A stretch of DNA of 64,000 nt, from contig NZ_JXRU01000029.1 in assembly GCF_000967865.1 (NCBI RefSeq), positions 100,393 through 164,392 on the forward strand. Direction: 5' to 3'. The notes under the pieces are model-generated. The model saw nothing but the letters and a program-made list of their open reading frames with translations. It was not told the origin of the DNA and made no database searches. Each line of letters starts with the position of its first letter. The first letter of the stretch is position 1. A program made the position numbers and the translations under genes. Source of the DNA: Microbacterium sp. SA39 (GTDB lineage Bacteria; Actinomycetota; Actinomycetes; Actinomycetales; Microbacteriaceae). Shown here piece after piece: positions 19,449-27,629 of this stretch.

Positions 19449-20185
19449 GAATGTATCCTCTTCCTCTGGAGCTCTGAAGCGGACGAGTCTGCGCAGCTGC
19501 TGCTCACGGATGCCCTCGGCCCTTCCAATGTGCGTACTCGAGCCCGTCCGGTCTGGCTAGAACTGTGCCGCGTGAGGCTGGAGAGCGTACGGCGGCCGTC
19601 GCGAGCAGGATCACCCCGACGAATCGCGAGGATGCACCCGGAGCCCTCGGAATTCAGCTGAGTCACGTTGCCCCTCCTGCATCCGTACGCCGTCTGAAAG
19701 ACTATCGGTCGGCGGGTCCGGCGGGTGTCATGTGCTTCTGTCTACGCGGGATGTGCAGTCACGCCCCGCTGCGTCGCCCGCAGGCGGATTGAGTACAGAT
19801 CCGGAGAGTCAGCGGCTAACCTCGACGCGTTGAGTTCTCCCGATCGTCCGGTTCCCGAACCGTTACACCCGCGATCCGGCGCCCGTGGCAGCCGAGCTGC
19901 TCTCGACGGCTGGCGACAGACTCGACATTCTCACCGAGGCGGTTGGGCACGTGGGGCGGCTACGTCGAGGACTGCGACACCGGCATTCTATGAGCTGCGC
20001 TCCGCGATCTGCCGGACCTCGAGACGTGGATCGCCCTCGGACAGGATTCGTGTCGTCCCCTTGGGCAGAGCACCCCCGGCGTGCTGATGCACCAGCATGG
20101 TCTCGTCTGCAGAAGATGCAGTCGGACCACCGCGCCATTGAGGCGGTCACGGTCTCACCGTCGGCTGTCCGCTATCGTGGCGGCA
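19449..20185. other. 737-bp stretch without a supported gene
   Basis: Apart from the ugd ribosome-binding site near its left end, I find no convincing coding sequence on either strand: the open frames have no recognisable protein features and no good starts. A TATCGT hexamer at 20173-20178 sits seven bases before the ATG at 20186 and may be its -10 element. The stretch may hold long leaders or remnants of a lost gene. Confidence 0.5.
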
Positions 20186-21790
20186 ATGAGTGAGCAGAGC
20201 GTATCGCGTCGCGGCCTGATCGGGGCCGCGTTGTCCCTTCCGGTTATGGCCGGTGGTAGCCCAGCAAGTGCCGCCGACGCGAAGCTACGAGACGCGAAGT
20301 TTGCGGAGCTCATCGAATCACCCACCTCTCTGACTCGCGCCGCAGTCGAGGGAGCGATTGGACACGTATCTGCCACAGGCCGGACGCGGAGCGACGTGAT
20401 CGACACGCTCGACCGAGCCGAGGCGTTGGGCGAGGGGACGATCGCTTTCTTTCCTGGTGGAGACCCCTATGAGGTTGGATCAGGCATCAGCCTCGCGGGC
20501 TACTCGGTTCAAGTTCGAGGGAGCGGTGCGACAGGGAGCACCACAGATCCACGAGGCACGACCTTCTTAGCGTCGTCGCAGGACGGCCCGGTCCTCGACT
20601 TCTCTGGATGGCTGCGGCCGCAGAGCTTTCAAGGAAAGACGACCCACGGCGGGTTCAACGTCGTCGGGTCGGGCGTTTCCGACGCACGTAAGCGCAACAG
20701 CGGCATCCGGTTCAGCAAACTCAGTTCCACGCTCTTCGCCGACATAGCCGTCAGACAGACTGGGGGCCCCGGGGTCGAAGGTGTCGCCCAGCCCGGCGAC
20801 GCCGTCTACCTCTGCGACTTTGAGCGGATCATCGTCTCGACGCCCGTCGACGCTCAGGTGAACGACGTCCCCTACTGGATCTTCAACGAGATGAACGGCG
20901 TCCGCTTGAGGGGCTGCGGAATCCGTTCGACGGCCAGAACCAACGACTGCGGCATTTCCGGAGCGGTCGTCTTCAGGTCCAATCGGACCTATTCCGCACA
21001 GTCAAGCCTGATCGACGGCTTCTGGGTCGAATACATCCACGTGCCGACCGATGGCACAATCTTCGCGGTTCAGGCGAACAAGTACGTCTTCACCGACATT
21101 CAGTACTTCGATGCCCACAAACTTCCTCGAGCGACCGGAACCAGCCACATGCGGTTCACGGAGCCTTCGTTCAACCTCGGCGGCAACCTGGTGCGCGGCG
21201 TCATCCCAGGCAACGGCACGAGCGCGACCGACATCGACACCGGCATCGAGATGAATCAGTCCGGAAATGCGGTCACGGGGGTGAAGGGATACAACGGGCA
21301 AAACGTGCTGCTCATGCCCGGCATCGGCGGCACCACGGTCGAACTCCTCGGCGCAGAAGCGAATGCGTCACGGCCTGGCTGGGTAGACAAGTCCGGGTCC
21401 ACAAGTAACACCCTCGTTGACCATCATCTGGGCGAGCGACTATACGGTCGCCGGAAAGGGAAGTACTCGCCGTCGAACAAGATCAACGGTGTACACCTAG
21501 GGCAAAAGGCCGTCACCTACGAGACTGCGATCGACTTCACAGTCTCGTACGAGAGCGCAAACTTCCACGTCGTCACCATTGATTCCAGTTGCTCGTGGAC
21601 CAACGTCTTGGACGGAGTCATAGGAGCCGAGATCACCGTCATCCTCAAGCAGGGATCCGCGGGCGGTGCGACTCTCACCTTTCCGTCCGCTGTGCGCTGG
21701 AAGGCGAAGCCTCCCATTCTTCGCTCCTCGAGCGGCGCGAGAGTGGGCGTCAAACTGGCGTTCGACGGCGAGGTGTGGGTCGAGCTCTGA
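20186..21790 (+). CDS. Tat-exported beta-helix protein, possible polysaccharide lyase or tailspike-like
   Basis: 534 aa. Tat signal SVSRRGLIGAALSLPV (Arg9-Arg10) with cleavage near ASA-AD. The mature part has GEGTIAFFPGGDPYEVGSGI, then many short strands ending in Asn/Gly turns (ANKYVFTDIQYF, NAVTGVKGYNG), as in right-handed parallel beta-helices of pectate lyases and phage tailspikes. The end (VTIDSSCSW, GAEITVILKQGSAGGATLTF) resembles tail-fibre C-terminal domains. A role in cutting or remodelling the local polymer fits the context; no catalytic residues can be assigned. Confidence 0.7.
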   Translation: MSEQSVSRRGLIGAALSLPVMAGGSPASAADAKLRDAKFAELIESPTSLTRAAVEGAIGHVSATGRTRSDVIDTLDRAEALGEGTIAFFPGGDPYEVGSGISLAGYSVQVRGSGATGSTTDPRGTTFLASSQDGPVLDFSGWLRPQSFQGKTTHGGFNVVGSGVSDARKRNSGIRFSKLSSTLFADIAVRQTGGPGVEGVAQPGDAVYLCDFERIIVSTPVDAQVNDVPYWIFNEMNGVRLRGCGIRSTARTNDCGISGAVVFRSNRTYSAQSSLIDGFWVEYIHVPTDGTIFAVQANKYVFTDIQYFDAHKLPRATGTSHMRFTEPSFNLGGNLVRGVIPGNGTSATDIDTGIEMNQSGNAVTGVKGYNGQNVLLMPGIGGTTVELLGAEANASRPGWVDKSGSTSNTLVDHHLGERLYGRRKGKYSPSNKINGVHLGQKAVTYETAIDFTVSYESANFHVVTIDSSCSWTNVLDGVIGAEITVILKQGSAGGATLTFPSAVRWKAKPPILRSSSGARVGVKLAFDGEVWVEL

Positions 21791-21827
21791 GGTGATGGGC
21801 TCTGACGGGGAGCTTGCCGAATAGCGA

Positions 21828-21856
21828 TTGCATCTATGCCACAGTGTAGCTACAGT
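21828..21856 (+). promoter_or_regulatory. Promoter of the RHH / small-membrane-protein pair
   Basis: TTGCAT (21828-21833), a 17-bp spacer, and TACAGT (21851-21856). The -10 ends seven bases before ATG 21864, with no Shine-Dalgarno, which predicts a leaderless transcript. Confidence 0.55.
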
Positions 21857-21863
21857 TGCACTC

Positions 21864-22007
21864 ATGCCCGAAACCCCCATTCGCCGAGTTCGCGTCGCCG
21901 ACGAGATCTGGGAACCCGCGGACGAAGCGGCAAAGGGGAACGGCGAGAACCTCTCCGTCGTCATCCGCCGCGCCCTGATCGAGTACACGAAGGACAACGA
22001 GTCATGA
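21864..22007 (+). CDS. Ribbon-helix-helix DNA-binding protein (small)
   Basis: 47 aa. IRRVRVADEIWEPADEAA forms the strand and first helix and NLSVVIRRALIEYTKDN the second helix of a ribbon-helix-helix fold, as in CopG/Arc-type repressors and antitoxins. It starts at ATG 21864 seven bases after a -10 and overlaps the next gene by four bases (ATGA). Target unknown; autoregulation is usual in the family. Confidence 0.72.
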   Translation: MPETPIRRVRVADEIWEPADEAAKGNGENLSVVIRRALIEYTKDNES

Positions 22008-22231
22008 ACACGAGCCGCGACCACGACATCGCGTTCTACACGGCCCTCAGCGCCGCGTTCCTCGGCGTCGGACTTCTGCTCTTCGCGCCAACCACACGTA
22101 CCGTCGAAGCCCCATTCGAAAATGTCCTGAGCGCGGACGTCGGCACATACCTGCTCCTCGGCACCGCCGTCGTGGCGACCGTCCTCGCGCTGCTCGCGCG
22201 CCGGGGACGGCATGTACACCGCGACAACTAA
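22004..22231 (+). CDS. Small two-helix membrane protein
   Basis: 75 aa with two hydrophobic segments (about 11-27 and 46-64) and a basic C-terminus RRGRHVHRDN. Translationally coupled to the RHH protein. No family recognised. It could be a partner in a toxin-antitoxin-like pair or an accessory to the Wzy polymerase that begins nine bases later; neither is shown by the sequence. Confidence 0.65.
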   Translation: MNTSRDHDIAFYTALSAAFLGVGLLLFAPTTRTVEAPFENVLSADVGTYLLLGTAVVATVLALLARRGRHVHRDN

Positions 22232-22240
22232 GCTCGACGC

Positions 22241-23452
22241 GTGAAGTTCACAGCGGTAGCCCCGCTCACCGCGTTCGGCCGAGTCTCTCGATCCATTCTG
22301 ATCGTGGCGCTCCTGCTCGGCAGCCTCTTCCCCCTCGTCGAAGGATTCCCCGTCGCGGTCGTAGCGGCCGCGGCTGCCGGGATCGTCATCGTCTACGAGA
22401 TCTTCCGATGGCTTCCCCAGTTCCACCCCGTCATCGTCGTTCCAGTGTTCTTCGGGCTCGTCGCCCTCCACTCGCAGTACATCGCCCCCGCCACGGAGTA
22501 CGGCGACGACAAGCTGCAGAAGTGGGTCACGATCACCCTGATCAGCGCCATGGCAGCATCACTGCTGCGCGACCGTCGAGCCTTCCAGACGTTCGGAGCC
22601 GTGTGGCTCGTCGCAACATCTCTGCTCGCCGTCGCGACCATCGCCGGGTTCGACGGCGGCCGCGCCGACGCATTCGGCGCCAACCCGATCTGGCTCGCCC
22701 GAGCACTCGCCACCGGTATCCTCATCGCGATCTGGCTCTGGTGGAAGAAGTACGCATCGGCATGGGCGATGCTACTGGTCGTCGCGCTTCTCGGTGCAGG
22801 GCTCGCGGCATCAGGCTCTCGTGGACCTGCCATCGGCGCCGTCGCCGGCGTCGTCGTCCTCGCGCTTTTCGCAGGCCGCGGCCGCCTCTGGAGGGTCGCC
22901 CTCATCCTCGCCGGTGGAGTCGCCGCGGTGTGGGCGGTGCAGGTCCTTCCGTTCTTCGCCGGCAGCAGGTTCGACACGCTCCTCACCGGAGGGGGGAACG
23001 CGGACGACACCGTTCGAACCACCTACTGGTCACTGACGCGCGAGCTCATCAGCACGACCCCGGACGGCGTAGGCTTCGGAAACTGGAACGCCGCAGTCGG
23101 ATACCCACGCCATCTCTGGCCACACAACCTCTTCCTCGAGGTCGGCGCCGAGATGGGAATCTGGCTCGGTCTGCTCACTGTGGCGATCGTTGTTGTGGTC
23201 GCCCTCCGTCTCCTGAGGCGCTCCACGAAGGACCCGATCGCGTTGCTCGTCCTCGCACTCCTGACAGCCGAGATCGTCAGCGTGAACCTATCCGGTGACC
23301 TTAACGCCCGCACCTTCTGGTTCATGCTCACGCTCGGCTTCCTCGTCACCACGCGTTTCGTTCTCGACGCCCCGATGAAAGCGAAGAGACACCTGCGGAA
23401 GAAACAGGAACGCCAGGCGGCCGAGAATCCGCCGGAGCTCGTCGCCTCCTGA
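22241..23452 (+). CDS. O-antigen ligase / Wzy-type polysaccharide polymerase
   Basis: 403 aa with ten to twelve transmembrane segments and a large periplasm-side-type loop containing RELISTTPDGVGFGNWNAAV and YPRHLWPHNLFLEVGAEMG, the conserved H-N-x-x-L/F-x-E region of the Wzy_C family. It joins repeat units on undecaprenyl carriers outside the membrane. The GTG follows TAAGCT (22229-22234) by six bases, so it probably has its own promoter inside the upstream gene. The C-terminus is very basic (KAKRHLRKKQERQ). A decayed copy of its 3' half lies downstream. Confidence 0.9.
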   Translation: MKFTAVAPLTAFGRVSRSILIVALLLGSLFPLVEGFPVAVVAAAAAGIVIVYEIFRWLPQFHPVIVVPVFFGLVALHSQYIAPATEYGDDKLQKWVTITLISAMAASLLRDRRAFQTFGAVWLVATSLLAVATIAGFDGGRADAFGANPIWLARALATGILIAIWLWWKKYASAWAMLLVVALLGAGLAASGSRGPAIGAVAGVVVLALFAGRGRLWRVALILAGGVAAVWAVQVLPFFAGSRFDTLLTGGGNADDTVRTTYWSLTRELISTTPDGVGFGNWNAAVGYPRHLWPHNLFLEVGAEMGIWLGLLTVAIVVVVALRLLRRSTKDPIALLVLALLTAEIVSVNLSGDLNARTFWFMLTLGFLVTTRFVLDAPMKAKRHLRKKQERQAAENPPELVAS

Positions 23453-23460
23453 ACGACAGA

Positions 23461-23505
23461 CAGCCCCCGGCTGGCATCCGAGGATACCAACCGGGGGCTG
23501 TTGTT
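23461..23505 (+). terminator. Terminator of the Wzy gene
   Basis: CAGCCCCCGGCTGG (23461-23474) pairs with CCAACCGGGGGCTG (23487-23500), 13 of 14 positions, followed by TTGTTGG. It starts eight bases after the stop codon. Between here and 23737 I recognise nothing. Confidence 0.8.
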
Positions 23506-23737
23506 GGCAGTCGTCACTCCGTCGGTGTGCGCCCCTGGTACACGAGAGCACGGCGTGCGACGCGCGAGCGCCCGCCGTCTCCTCGAAAATTCGATCGTGA
23601 GTTCTACCGCTATCCGCTGATCCATCCCATCGATGACCAGCACCTCATGAAGGTCCGCGTTCGCCGCAAGCACCTGGTCCAGTTAGCCGAACAGCCCCTG
23701 CAGCTCGTTGAGAGAGGGTCGACGGGCGTTGTTGTTC

Positions 23738-24104
23738 TCGCTGCAGGTGCTCCCATTCTTCGCGGGCAGTCGGTTCGAGACGCTCTTCTCGGGTGGAACC
23801 GCTGATGATGCTGTAGTGACGTTACTATCGGTGTCTCTCCCGGGAGCTGATCGCGAACAACCCTGGGGGCGCCGGATTCGGGAATGGAATGCTGCCGCCG
23901 GCTATCCGCGGCACCTCTGGCCGCCGAGCTGGTGAGCGTGAACCTGTCCGGAGACTTGAACGCGCGCACGTTCTGGTTCCTGGTCACCGCGGGCTTCCTC
24001 GTGACTACGACGTTCGTCATCGACAGCCGATGAAGATCAAGCGCTCTCTACGGAAGAAGCAGCAGCGGTCGGCTGAAAGCGACCTCGAACCTGCTCTCAC
24101 CTGA
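23738..24104 (+). pseudogene. Decayed partial copy of the O-antigen ligase gene
   Basis: Fragments in shifting frames match the intact Wzy protein at 22241-23452: QVLPFFAGSRFETLFSGG, then (frame shifted) SRELIANNPGGAGFGNG, then WNAAAGYPRHLWP, then VSVNLSGDLNARTFWF in another frame and finally MKIKRSLRKKQQR. About 170 bp between HLWP and VSVNLSGD are missing. The 5' half of the gene is absent. It is a dead relic of a duplication or replacement of the polymerase. Confidence 0.85.
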
Positions 24105-24131
24105 GCGAGTGGTGCGGCTCGGACAGCGAAT

Positions 24132-25337
24132 TCACGGCCGCCGGATCAGTCGCCATACCGCGACGAGTGTGAACACGTACCCGACTGCAGTCCCGATCGC
24201 AAAGCCGAGCACCGTGAGCAGGACATCACCGGTCAGGATCTGAGCGATGAGCGCCCCAGCCAGCGAGATCGCCAGGCGGACGACCTGCACGCCGAGCAAC
24301 AATCGCTCGCGCCCGAGCATCACGAACACGGACATGACCGGGGACAGCAGCAACTGCAAGCCGATGGGAAGCGCCAGCAGCGCGATAACAGGCCCCACAT
24401 CGCCCCAGCCCGGGCCGAACACGAACGGCGCGAGCAGCGGGCCGAGCACTGCGAGTCCGACGGTCGCCAATGCGGCGATCGGCAGTGTGCCGCGGATCTG
24501 ATGGAGTATCTCGCGCCGGGCCTCGCCCTCGCCTGATCGCAGAACCGCTGCGATCTTCGCCTGCGAGTACTGTGATAAGCCCTGGCTGAGGAAGGCGACC
24601 GGGGCGCTCGCGCTTCGCTGGGCGACGCCCACCGCCCCTGCGGCAGCCGCACCGAACCCGACGGTGACGTACACCGTGAGTCCCTGCAACGATGCGGACG
24701 ACACCAGCCCGGAGAGCACCGAATAAACCGCTCGGCGACCTGTCCACGGCACGTCCTCGACCTGATCAAGGGAGGCTGTCACGGAACGCTCTGCACGACG
24801 CCGCGTCAGAAGAATCGCCACCGCGCGCCCGATCAGAATCGACAACGCCAGGAGGAAGATGTTCGGAACGGTCAGGGCGACCAGGATCTGCAATCCAGCG
24901 GTGAGCAGACCCGCGAGCAGGTTTCGCACCGCCAAGCGGTGCATCGCACCCTGCCGGACCAGCAGGGCGTTGTCGACGACCGTCCAGGCATACGCCACCA
25001 TGATGAGTCCGGACATCAACGCGATCTGGCTGGCATCGTGCTTGCCCGTCAGACCGAGCACGGCAAAGAGTGCGACGGCGATCACCCCGCAGATCACCTG
25101 CGACCAGATCGAGAAGCGAACGAGCCGTCTGAGTTCGACCTCGCCGCGTACGGCCGGAAGTAGGAACTCCAGCCGGAGGGACGCGACCGGCTGGAGGATA
25201 ACTCCGATCGCGAAGGCCGCCTGGTAGAGACCCATGAGTTCGGGTTCGAGAACCCTGGTCAGAAGCGGCAGTGTGGCCACGGTCGCGAGCTGCCCCGCGG
25301 CCTGGCCCCCGACGACCAGCCAACGCTCACGGCTCAT
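24132..25337 (-). CDS. Wzx-type flippase (oligosaccharide/polysaccharide exporter)
   Basis: 401 aa with about twelve transmembrane segments, opening RWLVVGGQAAGQLATVATLPLLTRVLEP, the pattern of the MATE/MOP polysaccharide transporter families in which the first helix carries small residues and the loop reads PLLTRxL. It moves the lipid-linked unit across the membrane. It is the last gene of the minus-strand operon that begins at 36396 and converges on the Wzy relic. Confidence 0.88.
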   Translation of the reverse strand: MSRERWLVVGGQAAGQLATVATLPLLTRVLEPELMGLYQAAFAIGVILQPVASLRLEFLLPAVRGEVELRRLVRFSIWSQVICGVIAVALFAVLGLTGKHDASQIALMSGLIMVAYAWTVVDNALLVRQGAMHRLAVRNLLAGLLTAGLQILVALTVPNIFLLALSILIGRAVAILLTRRRAERSVTASLDQVEDVPWTGRRAVYSVLSGLVSSASLQGLTVYVTVGFGAAAAGAVGVAQRSASAPVAFLSQGLSQYSQAKIAAVLRSGEGEARREILHQIRGTLPIAALATVGLAVLGPLLAPFVFGPGWGDVGPVIALLALPIGLQLLLSPVMSVFVMLGRERLLLGVQVVRLAISLAGALIAQILTGDVLLTVLGFAIGTAVGYVFTLVAVWRLIRRP

Positions 25338-25368
25338 CTCGCCTCACCACCAGCATGTGCCGGAGGCA

Positions 25369-26457
25369 TCAGCGCGGTTCCGCCGCTCCGAGCTCTTCGC
25401 GGACAGCATCGACGCGGGCTCGGGCATCGGCGATGCGCGCTGTCGAGTCCGCCGACAGTTCGTTGACGCGGGCGTCGTCGAGTGCATCGATCAGGTCAAC
25501 GACCGAAGAATTACCTGGTCCGACGTGGTCGGCTCCGATGACCTCGAAGTGATTCGTCACCTTCGCTGTCGTCGCTTCGCACCAACCGAGCGGTACGGCG
25601 CCCTCGGTCGCGGCGATGACCAAGCCGTGGAGCCGGTCTGACAGTGTGAGAACGGATCGTGAGTAAGCCTTCCGGACGCGCTGCTCCTGCACCCAGTGAT
25701 CGCCATCACCCCAACCGATGAACTCTGCGCCGAGTCGATTCGCGACCCGCTCCATCAGCGCGTTGTCATCCTCTACCTGCACTACGCATACAATCTCGCG
25801 GTCCAGTCGATGCGCGAGGCGCTCGACGGCATCAAGCCACTCTTCGGACGGCTCGCGGCGATCACCGCGCAGGGAGACGGCGATCTTGTCTCGGGATGCC
25901 GGAGCGACGACGGCGAGCGCGGGTGCCATCTCGCCGCCGGGACCGATCCCGAAGCCCCAGTCGGGCATCGTCCGCCCCCGTCCCATGAGCCGCGCCGATG
26001 TGACGTCTCGCCAGCGCAGATCCCCCGCCGCCTTGGCGAGCATGTCGAACGGCCACATGAAGTACCGCCGTCGGTTCTTCACGCCGGCACCGACCCAGAC
26101 GATTCGGGAGCCCTTCGTGCGGGCGAGGATGAGAGCTGGTGCCAGCGCGAGCAGCCCGAAGAAGTAGGCCTTCGTGACGCCGAACTCGCCCGCGTTGAAG
26201 ACGAAGGTCGGGCGGCCACGCAGCGCTGCGCGCGTGAACTCCCACGCCCACGCCTGGAATGACGACGCGCTCTCGCCGTCGGAGATTCGCAGCCCGGCGG
26301 CGTAGCCGGAGCCTGGAGCACCGGACCAGACCCGGATCGGGCCGACGCCGCGATACAGATCGGCGAGGGGCCGACGCAGCATCGAGTCTCCGACGTTGCG
26401 CACATGGCCCGTCAACCACAGGAACGTCGGGGTCTGCCCAGTCGCTGCTGCGCTCAC
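25369..26457 (-). CDS. Polysaccharide pyruvyl transferase family protein
   Basis: Adds a ketal pyruvate from PEP to a sugar. 362 aa with the family's RNVGDSMLRRPLADLY near the N-terminus, a GAGVKN segment in the middle, and the late DRLHGLVIA motif followed by VTNHFEVIG. The start overlaps the stop of the upstream glycosyltransferase by four bases. It implies a pyruvylated, acidic repeat unit. Confidence 0.88.
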   Translation of the reverse strand: MSAAATGQTPTFLWLTGHVRNVGDSMLRRPLADLYRGVGPIRVWSGAPGSGYAAGLRISDGESASSFQAWAWEFTRAALRGRPTFVFNAGEFGVTKAYFFGLLALAPALILARTKGSRIVWVGAGVKNRRRYFMWPFDMLAKAAGDLRWRDVTSARLMGRGRTMPDWGFGIGPGGEMAPALAVVAPASRDKIAVSLRGDRREPSEEWLDAVERLAHRLDREIVCVVQVEDDNALMERVANRLGAEFIGWGDGDHWVQEQRVRKAYSRSVLTLSDRLHGLVIAATEGAVPLGWCEATTAKVTNHFEVIGADHVGPGNSSVVDLIDALDDARVNELSADSTARIADARARVDAVREELGAAEPR

Positions 26458-27569
26458 CGTCGCTCCGCCGTAGCACGCTTTATGGCCGCCGCGACTCCCG
26501 CAGGGTCCCAGGTCGCGAGTGCCGTCGTCCGCGCCTTCCGATACAGCTCGAGGTCAAGGCCACCGACAACGGAGAACCACTGGCCGACAGCATCCACGAT
26601 TCCGTCTTCTTCTCCTGGCGGGAAGCGCACGGCGTTCACCATGGGCGTCAGCGCTTCGACCTCCGAACCGTTCATCGGATTGTCCGGGACAAGCACCGGC
26701 GTCCCTGCTCGCAGCGCATCGATAGCGAGCAGGCCCATATGGAACGGAGAGCAGACGAACGTCGCGGCCCGGAAGTATTCATTCAGTTCCTCGGTGTCGT
26801 ACACCCACCCGTGGAACCGCACCCAGTCCTGGTCGAATTCCGCACGGAGGCCTGGGCGCGCGTCACCGTCGCCGATGAGGTCGATGACGAGTCCTGGATA
26901 CTGCTCCTTCAGCTTCGCGGCCGCGCGCATCAGAACATCGAGTTGTTTGTCCTGATTGAGCCGCCCCACGAAGAGCAACCGCAGTCGTCCCTCATGCTGG
27001 GCGCTCACGGCGGCTTCCTTAGCCCGGGCGAGCTGTGCGGCGTCGTCCTGCGCGTCCAGGACGTCTCGGTTCGAGTGAGTCGCGTTGTTGATCACGGTGA
27101 CCCGCCCCGGAGGAAGACCCAGTTGCGTTGCCGCAACGGCCTCGTTCTCTCCATAGACGAGCAGTCCTGTGGCCAACCGATTCATCACCTCTTGCACGCG
27201 GCGCTTCAACGACCGGTCGCCGAAGCGTCCGCACTGCCCCCAGAGGAAGGTCCGACGCCCTCGCAGGCGTCGCGCGAGCAAGATCGCCCAGGTGCTCAAT
27301 GACAACGTCGCAGGCCCCAGAACAACTGTCGGATACCGGCTCGAACTGGCGCGGGCCACGACGCCGCGATCCCAGCTCACGGGCCCGAGCCGTATGCTCC
27401 GCACGATCTCGAGTCCATCGATGTCCTCGCCGCTCAGCGCCTTGATGTTCGCGCGTGAGCTGCTGCCGGCGACGAGGTCGAACGTCGGCTCGGGCCGCGC
27501 GCGGAGCCCGTCCAGGATCCCTCGGCGGTAGTGCGGGAAGGCGAAATAATACACAAGCGCTTCAGACAT
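26454..27569 (-). CDS. Glycosyltransferase family 4-type protein (GT-B)
   Basis: 371 aa. The C-terminal half has the GT-B donor-site pattern: LRLLFVGRLNQDKQLDVLMRA, then DLIGDGDARP, VRFHGWV, and CSPFHMGLLAIDALRAGTPVL, where the usual E-x7-E acidic residues are partly changed. N-terminal half is more divergent. Sugar specificity cannot be told. Coupled to the pyruvyltransferase by a four-base overlap; 60 bp separate it from the epimerase upstream. Confidence 0.85.
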   Translation of the reverse strand: MSEALVYYFAFPHYRRGILDGLRARPEPTFDLVAGSSSRANIKALSGEDIDGLEIVRSIRLGPVSWDRGVVARASSSRYPTVVLGPATLSLSTWAILLARRLRGRRTFLWGQCGRFGDRSLKRRVQEVMNRLATGLLVYGENEAVAATQLGLPPGRVTVINNATHSNRDVLDAQDDAAQLARAKEAAVSAQHEGRLRLLFVGRLNQDKQLDVLMRAAAKLKEQYPGLVIDLIGDGDARPGLRAEFDQDWVRFHGWVYDTEELNEYFRAATFVCSPFHMGLLAIDALRAGTPVLVPDNPMNGSEVEALTPMVNAVRFPPGEEDGIVDAVGQWFSVVGGLDLELYRKARTTALATWDPAGVAAAIKRATAERR

Positions 27570-27629
27570 GCGTTGACTCAGACTCCTCTGACGCCGACGA
27601 GATGGGCCGGACCAGTCGCCGCTCGACCG

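Noticed and set aside
23506..23737. Short minus-strand frame reading HEVLVIDGMDQRIAVELTIEF
   Set aside because: Looks protein-like for about 20 residues but has no start, no ribosome-binding site and runs into the Wzy relic; could be debris of another gene, not a gene call.
19449..24104. Prophage remnant
   Set aside because: A tailspike-like protein and an RHH protein hint at phage, but there is no integrase, att repeat, capsid, portal or lysis gene.
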